This document shows positions 36,131 to 47,476 of a stretch of 64,000 nucleotides of DNA, piece by piece. Position numbers and translations under genes: made by a program. Position 1 is the first letter of the stretch. Each line of letters starts with the position of its first letter. This DNA comes from Coptis chinensis (Eukaryota; Streptophyta; Magnoliopsida; Ranunculales; Ranunculaceae). The notes beneath the pieces were generated by a model. It was not told where the DNA came from, searched no databases, and saw only the letters and a list, made by a program, of their open reading frames with translations. Location of the stretch: positions 83,857,001-83,921,000 of the forward strand of contig CM027383.1 in assembly GCA_015680905.1 (NCBI GenBank), in the 5' to 3' direction.

Positions 36131-36299
36131 TGAATCTGTAACCATGACTCCTTGTTTCTAAAGGTAGTAACTAGTAGGAGGAGCTAGTTTTTAAAGACAA
36201 GATTGAAGTTTGAATGGTGTTTACTTCAACCTTAAAGTAACAAGATTGAAGTTTGAAGTATGTCGTAAAGTAACAATAATGAGTAAACTGTTGGATTAT

Positions 36300-36525
36300 C
36301 AGTTTGGAACTAGCATATTCGGTGAACTCTGTTAGAGTTTTGAACTTTGTTAGATTTCGGTGAACTCTGTCAAAGTTCGGTGAAGTAGCATATTCGGTGA
36401 ACTCTATCAGAGTTTTGAACTCTGTGACTCTGTCAGAGTTTTGAAGTAGCATATTCGGTGAACTCTGTCAGAGTTCGGTGAAGTAGCATATTCGGTGAAC
36501 TCTGTCAGAGTTCGGTGAACTACTG
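36300..36525. repeat. Palindromic minisatellite, left arm of element A
   Basis: Repeats of TTCGGTGAACTCTGTCAGAG with the palindromic core AACTCTGTCAGAGTT, alternating TTCGGTGAACT and TTTTGAACT linkers. The mirror copy is at about 39034-39250, and a third array lies inside element B. Confidence 0.85.
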
Positions 36526-39033
36526 CAGCTTCTTACGAACTAGTCAAGGTTGAAGTCCTCTTGAGTTGCTCGACCCATAGAATCTAGTTATGGCTATAGA
36601 CCTTCTTGTCTCTAAGATGTAATCCTCTCACATTTGAAAGTACAAACTCCAAGATGTTTGATGAGACTTAGTTATTGAGCAAACATGTAATTTGAAGTTT
36701 GTGAAATCTTGTACACTACTCCGATCCAATCCCATGTTATTGTTCAGTAACCCAAAAGCACTAGAGGGCTTCCTCAGTTTTGTAAAACATGAGCCTTACA
36801 GACATGCGGTTTCCAGTTCAACACTTCAAATCTTAAAGTTACAATAGAAGTAATAAGCTATAGTTACGAAAATTTAGCAGTTCTAAAATCTCTAGGAATA
36901 AAAAGATCATTCTATTTCATACCCACTAGGGAGGTGGACTGTGTGCACTTTCACTTGCGTTTTATTTTCTTAACTGGCTTGGTATTGAAATATTAACTAG
37001 GGATTCTTTAAGTAAAAAGGTTGAACGTCACTAAGCAGAAATCGGTAGCTATCCTCACTGCACATTAAAATTATAACTTGTTGTTTTGTGAGAAGCATAG
37101 TATTTACTTATCCAAAATGGGAATTTTTTTTTGGGTAGATTGTATCCGTGCACTTTTCCTCGACACGGCCCTGCTTGAGAAGTATTTTGAAGAGTTAACA
37201 GTAATTTTTCTTTTAGTTTTTGTTTACCTACTTTTTTGAAGTCCAGTAATATGATTTCTTAAGTTGGTCTAATGTTATTATGCAGTGAAATAAGAGACAT
37301 GTATTTGTAAATTAATAATAAATCTAGGAAATACCAATCTTCGGTACTTTTGTGAGATGCTTTCACTAGTTCTAGTAGCATATACTTTCGGAAGATTAAA
37401 GAGAACGCCGCTAGTAAATGACTAGGAAGAATATTATATTTTTCCTATATTCTCGCTTTTGTGGATTGATGTTTTGTCGTCTCAGATCTTGACATTATTC
37501 AGATGAGCATTGGGAGGAAATGGAAAGAAGTCATTGACATTACCGATCGGATCACATACAGCTTCCATGTAAGTATCATTCAATTGATGAACTCGATGGT
37601 TTGTTTATCTCGAACCTCACTATTTGTTACCCACCTTGTCACGGGATGATTCAAAGAAAGACAAATCAACTAGAAGTCGATACAATGTATGAGGAAGTTT
37701 AGATTACATCATTTGGGGAAAAGGCAGCTACTCAATTGGTTTTACAAATTGCAACAATGTTCTCGATCATCTTTTATCCTCAAAAACTCCAAAGATTGAG
37801 CCATGAATGAGTACATGAGATACAATCTTGGATGTAACAGGTTTATTAAGAGGAAAGCGATATTGATCGGTTTTGCTATTCACAGTTTTTCTGCGATTGT
37901 TAGCATTAAATATTTTATGTGTTCTGTCTTCTTGTTCTGCTGAAATTGCTCTTATTTATATTTTTACACTGCAAAAAGTCGAACTATCTGTAAAACATAG
38001 GTTTTCTGATTTAAATACGGAGGAATTGACGATTTTTCCAAATAAGTTTACATTGAATTTGTCCAATGGTTTCAGATCTGTATGATCGTTTAGTGTCACT
38101 TGTTTTAAGCAAGATGGGTATTTTTGAAAATGGAAAGAAATCTTTTTAGAACCAAATCCGATTAAAGACTCCTTAATTGCTACATTATACGGTAGTTAGT
38201 ATCACCTGTGAAGCAAAACTGATTTTTTAAGGACACGAGCTGTGCTAAAATGTGGTATACAACTCTTTGCATGCAAGCCGAAAGCGCTTATGGTGATGCT
38301 TGGTGTGTGGTGCTCCAAAATCTTTGCCACTTTAAATCATCTGTCGGGTTAGTGAAAGCCCGAAAAGAACTATATAACACATTGTCCAATAAGGTTTTAT
38401 ACTTTGCGTAGCCTATGTTTCTTTTGAAGTAGAAGATAAAACGACCGATATAATCAAAACAAATTCAGATAGAAGCGATTATATTGGACATACAGAATTT
38501 CCCGGTTTACATTTTCTCATCGAAACCCGGACATTAATCGTATATACATCTAAATTCCTTGAAGAAACTAAAATCCATGCATTTCTCATGAATGAATGAA
38601 ACTATTTCCTCAAGCAAGGAATCCAAGTCTTTCTCCATTCTTCTTTGCTAATCGAATCAGTCCTTGTCTTTGCTTTGCATCAGCTCCAATTGATTTGCAA
38701 AATTCAGTAATTACCTATGACAAGGTTGAATCCGCCAATATCAACTATAATGAAATCTCTTGCATTTACGTGTGTGTGTGTGTGCTGCTCTGTTCTTCTA
38801 TTGCTCTTAGAAAGATATAGAGATTGTAACTTTCATCAGGCATCACCACAGACTGAAATGTATGTTTAGCTATTGAATGAAGAAAAAAATGGAGTAAGTA
38901 GTTGTACCTGTGAGTGAAGGGCAATTGCCTTGCCTCTAAGTTGATTGAACCGTTTTTTGCCAACAATATCACGAGTGACAACAACTATAGACAAAAATCC
39001 CAATGTACATAAACAGTGTAAATAACTTAAACA
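36526..39033. other. Centre of element A, no gene recognised
   Basis: Contains short open frames only (for example 37873-38085 and 38596-38820) and a GT microsatellite near 38770. No transposase motif was found. Confidence 0.4.
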
Positions 39034-39250
39034 TCAAAACTCTGACAGAGTTCACCAAATATGCTAGTTCAAAACTCTGACAGAGTCACAGAGTTCACCG
39101 AATATGCTACTCGAACTCTAATAGAGTTCAAAACTCTGACAGAGTTCACCAAATATGTTAGTTCAAAACTCTGACAGAGTTCACCGAATATGCTAGTTCA
39201 AAACTCTGACAGAGTTCAAAACTCTGACAGAATTCACCGAATATGCTAGT
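39034..39250. repeat. Palindromic minisatellite, right arm of element A
   Basis: Tandem AACTCTGACAGAGTTCACC-type units, the inverted partner of the array at 36300-36525. Confidence 0.85.
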
Positions 39251-39825
39251 TCCAAACTGATAATCCAGCAGTTTACTCATTATTGTTACTTTACGACATA
39301 CTTCAAACTTCAATCTTGTTACTTTAAGGTTGAAGTAAACACCATTCAAACTTCAATCTTGTCTTTAAAAACTAGCTCCTCCTACTAGTTACTACCTTTA
39401 GAAACAAGGAGTCATGGTTACAGATTCAAGTAGTCCTAAAAACAAAAATTTATCAAAACAGATGCAATGATTTTATCAAATAGTCCTAAAAACGAAAATT
39501 TATCAAAACAGATGCAATGATTTTAATTCAGTTGTTACTGATGAAGACATAGCTGATTGTACCAAAATAAGAGAAGTAACTAACCTGTCCTTCAAGCTTG
39601 CGATGACGTGGTATGTCGGAGTGGGAGGCCGGAGTGGGTTTTTCAATTTGGAGTTTGGAGTTTGGAGTTTTTAGAGTTTGGTTTCGGTTTCGGACACTGT
39701 TTGACGAAGGTTTGTAACCAAATTTCAGTTTTGTGTTTTGTTGGTTTGTGGGCGGGCTTTTAGGCTTTAAGGACGGAACTATAATTATGTCACTATAATT
39801 ATGTCCTAGCTAAACCGAATATCAT

Positions 39826-39827
39826 CC

Positions 39828-39900
<73 letters not shown>
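39826..39900. repeat. (TA)n microsatellite between elements A and B
   Basis: About 75 bases of almost pure TA repeat separate the right end of A from the left end of B. The left end of A is also next to (TA)n and the right end of B to ATATAT, suggesting insertion preference for TA repeats or expansion of them. Confidence 0.9.
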
Positions 39901-39905
<5 letters not shown>

Positions 39906-40203
39906 TTGTCTAGAGTGCCACTCTTATAGTGACACTCTTATCTCACAATCCTCTTGAACCGTCGGATTACATCCTGATCTCAAAGGATCTAAAAGCTAAA
40001 AATCTTTGGCCCAATACAAAACAAATGGGGGGGGTATATCGGTCATTTTGTACAAAAATCTCAAATCCAAAAGTTTGGTCGACTTCTTCTCCAAAACCCA
40101 ACCCTTCTCCGGCAAAAATTTGGATCTCTCTCTCCCCATCTTCTTCTCCTCACTCACTCGCTCACTCCTCCTCACAAAAAATTTGGATCTAAAAGCTAAA
40201 AGC

Positions 40204-41550
40204 GATCTCCAAATCGCCCATAGAAAATTGAAAATCAAAACCAAAACCGAAAACCTAAAATGGAAAATGGAAACCGAAATTGAAATCAATACTGTCTATG
40301 GTAAGATCTAATGTTTTTTATTTAGATCTGTTGTAAAATGTTCAAGATATTAAATTTATATTGATTTAGATCTTTTGTAAACTGTTTAATATGTTAGTAG
40401 TAGTTGGAAGAATGTGAAATTCTAAGTGATTATTGTGAGAGTTCATTTGCAGTGGTTGATTTGACCATCTTTATCTATTGTTATTTCCATAGTTGTCCAC
40501 ATTTTATTTATTGTTACTAATATAAAATGGAAATTTGCAAACTTGAATATGTGCAAATTTCAGATAGCCTGTTTTAAAGTTGTTATTAGTGGCTTCGGTG
40601 TAGGTTGAATGTCTTTTTCTTTGCTTACGCAAGTTCTTGTTTGGCTTGTTTTGATTTGTTTTATTTTTCTCTCAATTTATCCATAGAAGAAATGATGCAT
40701 GTTTTATTTTGTTTGCTAATCGTGTGTTTTCTCGTTTGTTTCTAATCAATCAGTTGTAAATATTTATTTACTTTTTAAGGTTTTAGGCTATGATTATATA
40801 TCCATTAATTTGTGTCTTTTCTGAATTTTTAATAATCCTCCTTTTTCTAACCTTGTAGATGAACTCATTGCCAATGTACACCCCCGGAAGGGGTATCCTT
40901 GCTACCGATGAGTCTATTGGGAACAATTGGGAAGCGTCTATCCAAAGATCAATTAATGAGAATGCTAATGGTTTGGCCAGTATGCCATCATCATCGTCAA
41001 GAAAATGGTTTCGTTCAATCGTTGAGCCGAGATCTTGGTTGATGGATCTCATGACATTGACCGTTGTCTTGATGTGGATGAAAGAGTACTTGCTGCCTGT
41101 TACAAGGCATTGAATGACCACAAGGTTCTGCTCAAGGGAACTCTATTGAAGCCCAACATGGTGACTCCCGGTTCTGATGCCAAGAAGGTAGCCCCGCAGG
41201 TCATTCCCGAATACACAATTGTGCCTTTGCAAAGAAACAATGCCCCCAAATTGTTCCTCGCAGTGGTGTTCTTGTCGGTGACAGAATGAAGAGCAGGCCA
41301 CAATTAACCTTAATGCAATGAACCAGCTCAAAGGAAAGAAGCCATGGTCACTCTCATTCTCCTTTGGACGTGCTCTCTCTCCAGAGTACTCTCAAGGCAT
41401 GGTCCGGAAAAGTGGAAAATGTGGAGAGCAGCTGCCTTCCTCGCAAAAGGTGTAAGGCAAACTCAGAGGCCACCCTTGGTACCTACAAGGGTGATGCACC
41501 TGTTGGAGATGGTGCTTGAAGGCCTTCATGTCAAGGATTACAAGTCTTGA
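40204..41550 (+). pseudogene. Truncated fructose-bisphosphate aldolase, left arm copy
   Basis: Cytosolic class I aldolase cleaves and forms fructose 1,6-bisphosphate in glycolysis. A leader exon ends at 40300 with CTATG|GT. After a 558-bp intron the second exon (from 40859) begins GATGAACTCATTGCC, the known DELIAN start region. It continues with [12 protein letters not shown] and then jumps to NENANGLAS, so most of the N-terminal half (including the region between SIN and ENANG) is missing. Later blocks are [40 protein letters not shown] (holding the K of the Schiff-base region), [20 protein letters not shown], then after a break [22 protein letters not shown], and the C-terminal LHVKDYKS. 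Frameshifts near 40885, 41030 and 41285-41440 disable it. The retained intron shows capture of genomic DNA rather than mRNA. Confidence 0.85.
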
Positions 41551-41936
41551 TGAAGTTTTGTGTTTTAGTATTGCGATTTTATGAGTAGATACGAGGGAAA
41601 AATTTGGAGATAAAGTCTGTCTTTAAGGCTTAATGTTTAGATCTTTTTTCCTGCGTAGTTGAGTGAGGCTGATTTAATAATTTTTGGGGGCATGTTTGTT
41701 GAGTTCGAATGTTTCTCTCCAAGTGATTTGTCTTGTTTTAATGCTTTCTCTGATGAATTTTATGTTTTGCTCTTTTTTGAACCTCTTTATAGTGTATGTG
41801 TTGACTGTTGTATTTTTCGCCATTTTCATTTGGATTAGGCTTCATGCTAATGTCAATGAGAGTTTAGGTGGTGTATACAACTCCCTATATTTTTCCCCTG
41901 GATTCATCTTTGATTCTATTTGACATAACGATTGAA
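41551..41936. other. Aldolase 3' flank within the left arm
   Basis: Sequence after the aldolase stop, matched in the right arm at about 47090-47476. Probably captured 3' UTR and downstream DNA. The open frame 41684-41923 is not supported as a gene. Confidence 0.5.
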
Positions 41937-42330
41937 TTTGGACTCTAATAGAGGATCTCATTCTTCAGCTAAAGAAACTCTACGACCATCACCGTCACTC
42001 TCCTTTATAGCTCCCATTGTTACAAATCTTGGAGACTTCTTATGACTAGCGACAAAGCTTTGAAGCTCAATTCTTCCACCATAAGTCACACCACCAAAAA
42101 AAGAAGTTTAATAAGAAGGATTAGCACAACGGTTGTAACCATTGGGATTGTGAGAGAGAGTAATCATTAGCCGAACGCCGAAAGACCTGTCGACTACCCA
42201 ATAGAGTCGAAGAAGCCGCCCATGGACTAAGCGCTGCACCCAGATCATTACGACCATCTTGCCACCCCATCGGTTCAAAGGTCCATGAAATTTCACCTTG
42301 CCATGACATATCATCATTGCTACCCAAATG
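41937..42330 (-). pseudogene. Captured fragment of a second plant gene, left arm copy
   Basis: I do not recognise the gene. On the minus strand it reads [20 protein letters not shown], then [20 protein letters not shown] and [13 protein letters not shown], and in another frame YGGRIELQSFVASHKKSP before a stop. The blocks are rich in conserved-looking Trp and Ser and appear to be the C-terminal part of a protein. It runs convergently to the aldolase fragment in the same arm, so at least two unrelated host segments were joined. The mirror copy is at 46704-47075. Confidence 0.5.
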
Positions 42331-42665
42331 GAGTGATTAGAGATGGATGGTATCTACCACCTGGAATACCTCTAGCTTTTCTTGAATAGCAAGACACTGA
42401 AAACTCCCAAAGCCCCCACAAAATATCTTGATGCCATGCCAATATAAAACCAACTCATTTTGAGATCATCACCTTAATTTTTGTTCCGTAAGTTGATATG
42501 ATGTATTGATGTAGATACTATACCACCAGTATAATGCCAACGTTTGTCAACAACAAATTTACCTCAACTCATATGATCATCAATCAACATCAACACAAAC
42601 AAACCAAACTGATAAATTGCCAAAACATCAACATCAATGATATGGACTTAGTACGGCCATATCGT

Positions 42666-42756
42666 GATTTATATATACGAAAATAAAACCGATATTTCAA
42701 TATTTCGCGGTATTTCAAAATAAAAAAAAAACGAAAATCACAAAAATCACGAAATT

Positions 42757-42803
<47 letters not shown>

Positions 42804-43149
42804 AGCTTCTTCTTCTCCAGTTTGAACCAAGCTTCTGGATTAAGGTATTTTTCCACTTTTAATTCGTTTGATTTGTTATTTAATTAGCTTGGATTCGTTT
42901 GAAATAAACCTAGTAAACTTTATTCTTGGATGTTGTTTATATTGTTGTTTAAAACGCGTAATTGGGTATGAACTAACCTAGTAAACTTTATTCTTGGATG
43001 TTGTTTATATTGTTGTTTAAAACGCAAAATTGGGTATGAACTTAGACAAGTAAACAAGTTTAAAACGCTTGGTTCAACTATTTATGAACTTAGACAAGTA
43101 AACAAGTATGAATTGGGTATGAAATTGTTTATATTGTTGTTTAAAACGC
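42666..43149. other. Start of the element B centre, with (CT)n tract
   Basis: Non-coding. A CT microsatellite at 42762-42797 is followed by an intron-like region in which a block of about 55 bp (CTAGTAAACTTTATTCTTGG...TTTAAAACGC) is repeated at about 42909 and 42978. Confidence 0.6.
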
Positions 43150-43790
43150 GATATAGTTCGGTGAACTCTGCCAGATTCTATTGAAGTAAACTTTGTCAGA
43201 TTCGCCGAGTTCGGTGAACTCTCTGTCGAGCTTTCAACTCGTCATTATTCTTCATGTCGTGATTCGTCGAGTTTTGAACTCTGCCAGAGTTCGGTGAACT
43301 TTGTCGTATTCTTCATGCCGTATTCTGTCAGAGTTTTGAACTCGGTCAGAGTTCGGTGACCTCTATTAGAGTTCGCGACGAGGTCGAGTTTTGAACTCGC
43401 CGAGTTCGGTGAACTCTGTCGAAGTTTTGAACTCGTCGTATTCTTCATGCCGCGTTACGTCGAGTTTTGAACTCGCCGAGTTCGATGAACTCGCTGTCGA
43501 GCTTTTAACTCGCCGAGTTTTGAACTCTGCCATATTCTTTCAGTCGATTACGCCGAGTTTTGAACTCGTCGAGCTTTGAACTCTGTCCGAAGCTTTCAAC
43601 TCTGTCGAAGTTCGGTGAACTCGTCAGTATTCTTCATGCCGTGATTCTCGCCGAGTTTTGAACTCGCCGAGCTTTGAACTCGCCGTATTTCTTCATGCCG
43701 TGATTCTCGTTAAAGTTTTGAACTCTGTCAGAGTTCGGTGAACTCTGTCAGAGCTTTCAACTCTGTCAGAGTTTTGAATTCACTGGTAAG
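43150..43790. repeat. Palindromic minisatellite in element B centre
   Basis: About 640 bases of degenerate units of the type GTTCGGTGAACTC, GAGTTTTGAACTC and TCTGTCAGAGTT, interspersed with ATTCTTCATGCCG. The core is the same as in both arms of element A but more diverged. Open frames across it are artefacts of the repeat. Confidence 0.85.
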
Positions 43791-45589
43791 GATTATTCAC
43801 GCTCCAAAGGAGCTTCTAGTTCCAATAAACTATCACAATAGAACCAATCATTCTCGCCAAGCGGGATGAATTCACTGGTAGACGTCCGTAGCCAGTTGTT
43901 GCATAGATCTTTGATGGAAGAAATGACAAGCGTAGATTGTTCAAAACAGCTGGAGCTATTGAAAATATCGGATATCATGCGCCTTGTGAGGTTTCTAGTA
44001 AACCAAGGTCAGCCGTGAAGGGTGGTGGTCATTCTTTGAGAGAGAGATGGTAAGAAGGCAGGCGACAAATGGTGAGGTCTTAAGAATTTGAGGTTCGAAG
44101 GACATACAAATGTATATATTACTTGTGGTGTGTGTATATGGATAGTGCTCAGTGGCATGTAAAACCTTATAATAGTGATCCTACTACTTGTATGATCTAG
44201 CTTGAGGTAGTAATTACTTGTGCATGGTCGAGGTAATAATCCTACTACTTCATGCTCAGAACAATAAGGAATACAACTCCTTGAACGCATGGCGCTTCTA
44301 AAACAAAGATACTATGATGGGATAGTGAAAAAGCTGAAATGCAGGTCTGCATTTTGACTCTGCTTCAAACCCATAGGATGTCTCGATCAAGTGATCTATG
44401 CTGGTATATGGGGAAAGTTACTTATAAACCGATTATTATATTCTCGATAGTTATCGGTCCCCACAAAACTAGTTACTAAGTAAAACGTGGATGAAGCTTC
44501 GGGATATTGCATAACGGCGGAGATTGCCAGTCTATTCGTGTCATTAATTTGGTTCGCTCCCACCACTACCATAGTACCATGTACTACAAGAAGAATCAAC
44601 TTAAACTTACAAAACTTATACTGAAGGATTTCATTGAAAAGTTTATGTGACAATCATAACAATCAAAATGAAAGGTCATTCTAAATTCAAGTTCTCAACA
44701 AAAGAATCAAATAATGATACAAGACCATTATTAACTCTTACACTTGGTCATCATCTTGCCCTGAAAACAAATCCTTACTGATTCATGAGGTTTCTAGATT
44801 TGGTGTTGGATTTGACATATGTGGTAGTATTTATACTGATTCATGTGTTTTTATTGGGGGGTAATTAGGCAAATGGTGGTGGCGGAAGATGGTGAACATG
44901 AGGAAGCAAGTGGAGAGGTTAGTTTTTCTGTCAGACCTTAATAAAGCAGTTTGATTTAACTTTGCTTGACTGATCTGTTTATTCAATTTTTGTTTTTTTG
45001 GGAAGGAGATAAAGAACAAAGAGTTAGATATACAACTAAAGTCAGAAAGTTAGATTGGAAATCTCTTTGTAGTCAAAAAAATGTTATGTTAGGACTCTTT
45101 TGTAAGTGCAAGTTGTTGATATGTAGCAACTTAGCTTTATGTTCAGTAATTCAGACAATGTATTTCACATGGTGTCACATTGTTGAAATATGAAATGATA
45201 GTGATCTTGCTTTGGACTTGTCATTCTTTTCATGTTCACCTAAGATCCTAGGGTTTCATGTATTTCATGTCACATTGCCTTTGGTTATGTTTCTGCTATT
45301 AGCAGGCATTGATTTTAATAGGACGTCTGCACGTCGAGTAAATAGTTATACTACTTACCGTATTTCTGCTTTATGTGCTTTGCTTAGATCTCAGTTTATA
45401 TCCATTCAATGGCTCTTCTTGTGCTCTCCGACAATTTGCGCATTTTAATTTGTCACAGCGAAGTATCTCTATTAATAATCTAATGCAGAACACAAAAATC
45501 CCAATGTTATCAACAAAAATCCCAATGTCATTTACCAAAACACAAAAATCTAATGCAATACGCAATGTTTTTGCCAAAACACAAAAGAT
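43791..45589. other. Centre of element B, unassigned
   Basis: Short open frames on the minus strand at 43793-43978, 44009-44290 and 44396-44653 are not recognised. A GAG|GT donor-like end after MVVAEDGEHEEASGE (44875-44919, plus strand) could be an exon piece. No transposase was seen. Confidence 0.35.
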
Positions 45590-45609
45590 CTGTTTTTTTT
45601 GCCTCTTGA

Positions 45610-46335
45610 ATGGTGTGGTCACACCGTTTGGACTTGTGGCCATATCGTTTGGATTTGAGCTTGCAAAAAAAATGGCGTGTCTGTTTGGACTTTGTCCCAA
45701 ACGGCATGGCCACACCGTTTGGGACTTTAGTCCCAAACGGTGTGGCCATGCCATTTGGGACTAAGGCCAAACGGTGTGGTCATGCCGTTTGGGACAAAGT
45801 CCAAACAGACACGCCATTTTTTTGCAAGTTCAAAGTCCAAACGGCATGGCCACACCGTTGGCCTTAGTCTCAAACGGTGTGGCCATGCCGTTTGAAACTA
45901 AGTCCAACGGTGTGGCCATATCCTTTGGATTTGAACTTGAAAAAAAATGGTGTGTCGTTTGGACTTTGTCCCAAACGGCATGGCCACACCGTTTGGCCTT
46001 AGTCCCAAACGGCATGGCCACACCGTTTGGTACTAAGGCCAAACGGTGTGGCCATGCCGTTTGGGACAAAGTCCAAACAGACACACCGTTTTTTCGATCC
46101 AAGTTCAAATCCAAAGGATATGGCCACACCGTTTGGACTTAGTTGGACTTAGTTCCAAACGGCATGGCCACACCGTTTGGGACTAAGTCCAAACGGTGTG
46201 GCCATATCGTTTGGACTTTGAAGTTGAAAAAAAATGGTGTGTCTGTTTGGACTTAGTCCCAAACGGCATGGCCATACCGTTTGGCCTTAGTACCAAACGG
46301 TGTCACACCGTTTGGGACTAAGTCCAAACAGACAC
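45610..46335. repeat. Array of CCAAACGG/CCGTTTGG palindromes
   Basis: About two dozen copies of the 8-mer CCAAACGG or its complement, paired around GGCATGGCCACA-type centres, give repeated imperfect palindromes of about 26 bp (for example CCAAACGGCATGGCCACACC followed by GTTTGG). They are joined by GACTAAGTCC-type spacers and a longer AACAGACACACCATTTTTT spacer. The unit reads alike on both strands, which produces long overlapping spurious frames on both. It directly abuts the inner end of the right arm. Confidence 0.92.
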
Positions 46336-46703
46336 ACCATTTTTTTTATCCAAGTTCAAATCCAAACGATATGGCCGTACTAAGTCCATATCATTGATGT
46401 TGATGTTTTGGCAATTTATCAGTTTGGTTTGTTTGTGTTGATGTTGATTGATGATCATATGAGTTGAGGTAAATTTGTTGTTGACAAACGTTGGCATTAT
46501 ACTGGTGGTATAGTATCTGCATCAATACATCATATCAACTTACGGAACAAAAATTAAGGTGATGATCTCAAAATGAGTTGGTTTTATATTGGCATGGCAT
46601 CAAGATATTTTGTGGGGGCTTTGGGAGTTTTCAGTGTCTTGCTATTCAAGAAAAGCTAGAGGTATTCCAGGTGGGCGTAGATACCATCCATCTCCAATCA
46701 CTC

Positions 46704-47075
46704 CATTTGGGTAGCAATGATGATATGTCATGGCAAGGTGAAATTTCATGGACCTTTGAACCGATGGGGTGGCAAGATGGTCGTAATGATCTGGGTGCGG
46801 CGTCTTAGTCCATGCTTCTTCGACTCCATTGGGTAGTCGACAGGTCTTTCGGCGTTCGGCTAATGATTACTCTCTCTCACAATCCCAATGGTTACAACCG
46901 TTGTGCTAATCCTTCTTATTAAACTTCTTTTTTTGGTGGTGTGACTTATGGTGGAAGAATTGAGCTTCAAAGCTTTGTCGCTAGTCATAAGAAGTCTCCA
47001 AGATTTGTAACAATGGGAGCTATAAAGGAGAGTGACGGTGATGGTCGTAGAGTTTCTTTAGTGAAGAATGAGATC
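46704..47075 (+). pseudogene. Captured fragment of the second gene, right arm copy
   Basis: Inverted duplicate of 41937-42330, beginning [20 protein letters not shown]. It differs by small changes, for example a stop after LGAAS where the left copy continues LSPWAAS. It has the same disabled state and the same unknown identity. Confidence 0.5.
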
Positions 47076-47476
47076 CTCTATTAGAGTCCAAATTCAATCG
47101 TTATGTCAAATAGAATCAAAGATGAATCCAGGGGAAAATATAGGGAGTTGTATACACCACCTAAACTCTCATTGACATTAGCATGAAGCCTAATCCAAAT
47201 GAAAATGGCGAAAAATACAACAAATCCAACACATACACTATAAAGAGGTTCAAAAAGAGCAAAACATAAAATTCATCGAGAAAGCATTAAAACAAGACAA
47301 ATCACTTGAGAGAAACATTCGAACTCAACAAACATGCCCCCAAAAATTATTAAATCAGCCTCACTCAACTACTGGCGAAAAAAGATCTAAACATTAAGCC
47401 TTAAAGACGGACTTTATCTCCAAATTTTTCCCTCAGATCTACTCATAAAATCGCAATACTAAAACACAAAACTTCA

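Larger units (their letters stand above)
35672..39817. mobile_element. Long-TIR foldback/MULE-like element A
   Basis: The left end reads CGGTTTGGCTAGGATGACAT and the right end, read inwards on the other strand, CGGTTTAGCTAGGACATAA. The arms run about 35672-36525 and about 39034-39817 and match in order along their length, including blocks near the GGCCTCCCACTC site and the three-versus-two-copy 62-bp repeat. The ends resemble those of element B. No transposase was recognised. The 2.5-kb centre has only short frames, one of them reading MSIGRKWKEVIDITDRITYSFH near 37503-37568 before a GTAAGT donor-like site. The superfamily is inferred from arm length and gene-capturing behaviour of its relative, not from a 9-bp TSD, which could not be confirmed in the TA-rich flanks. 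Confidence 0.75.

Noticed and set aside
42590..42856. Minus-strand frame with a long Arg-Glu repeat
   Set aside because: It is simply the (CT)n microsatellite translated.
45371..46142. Overlapping open frames of 80-130 codons on both strands
   Set aside because: They are by-products of the palindromic array, with the same Pro/Phe/Gly/Trp pattern on both strands and in several frames.
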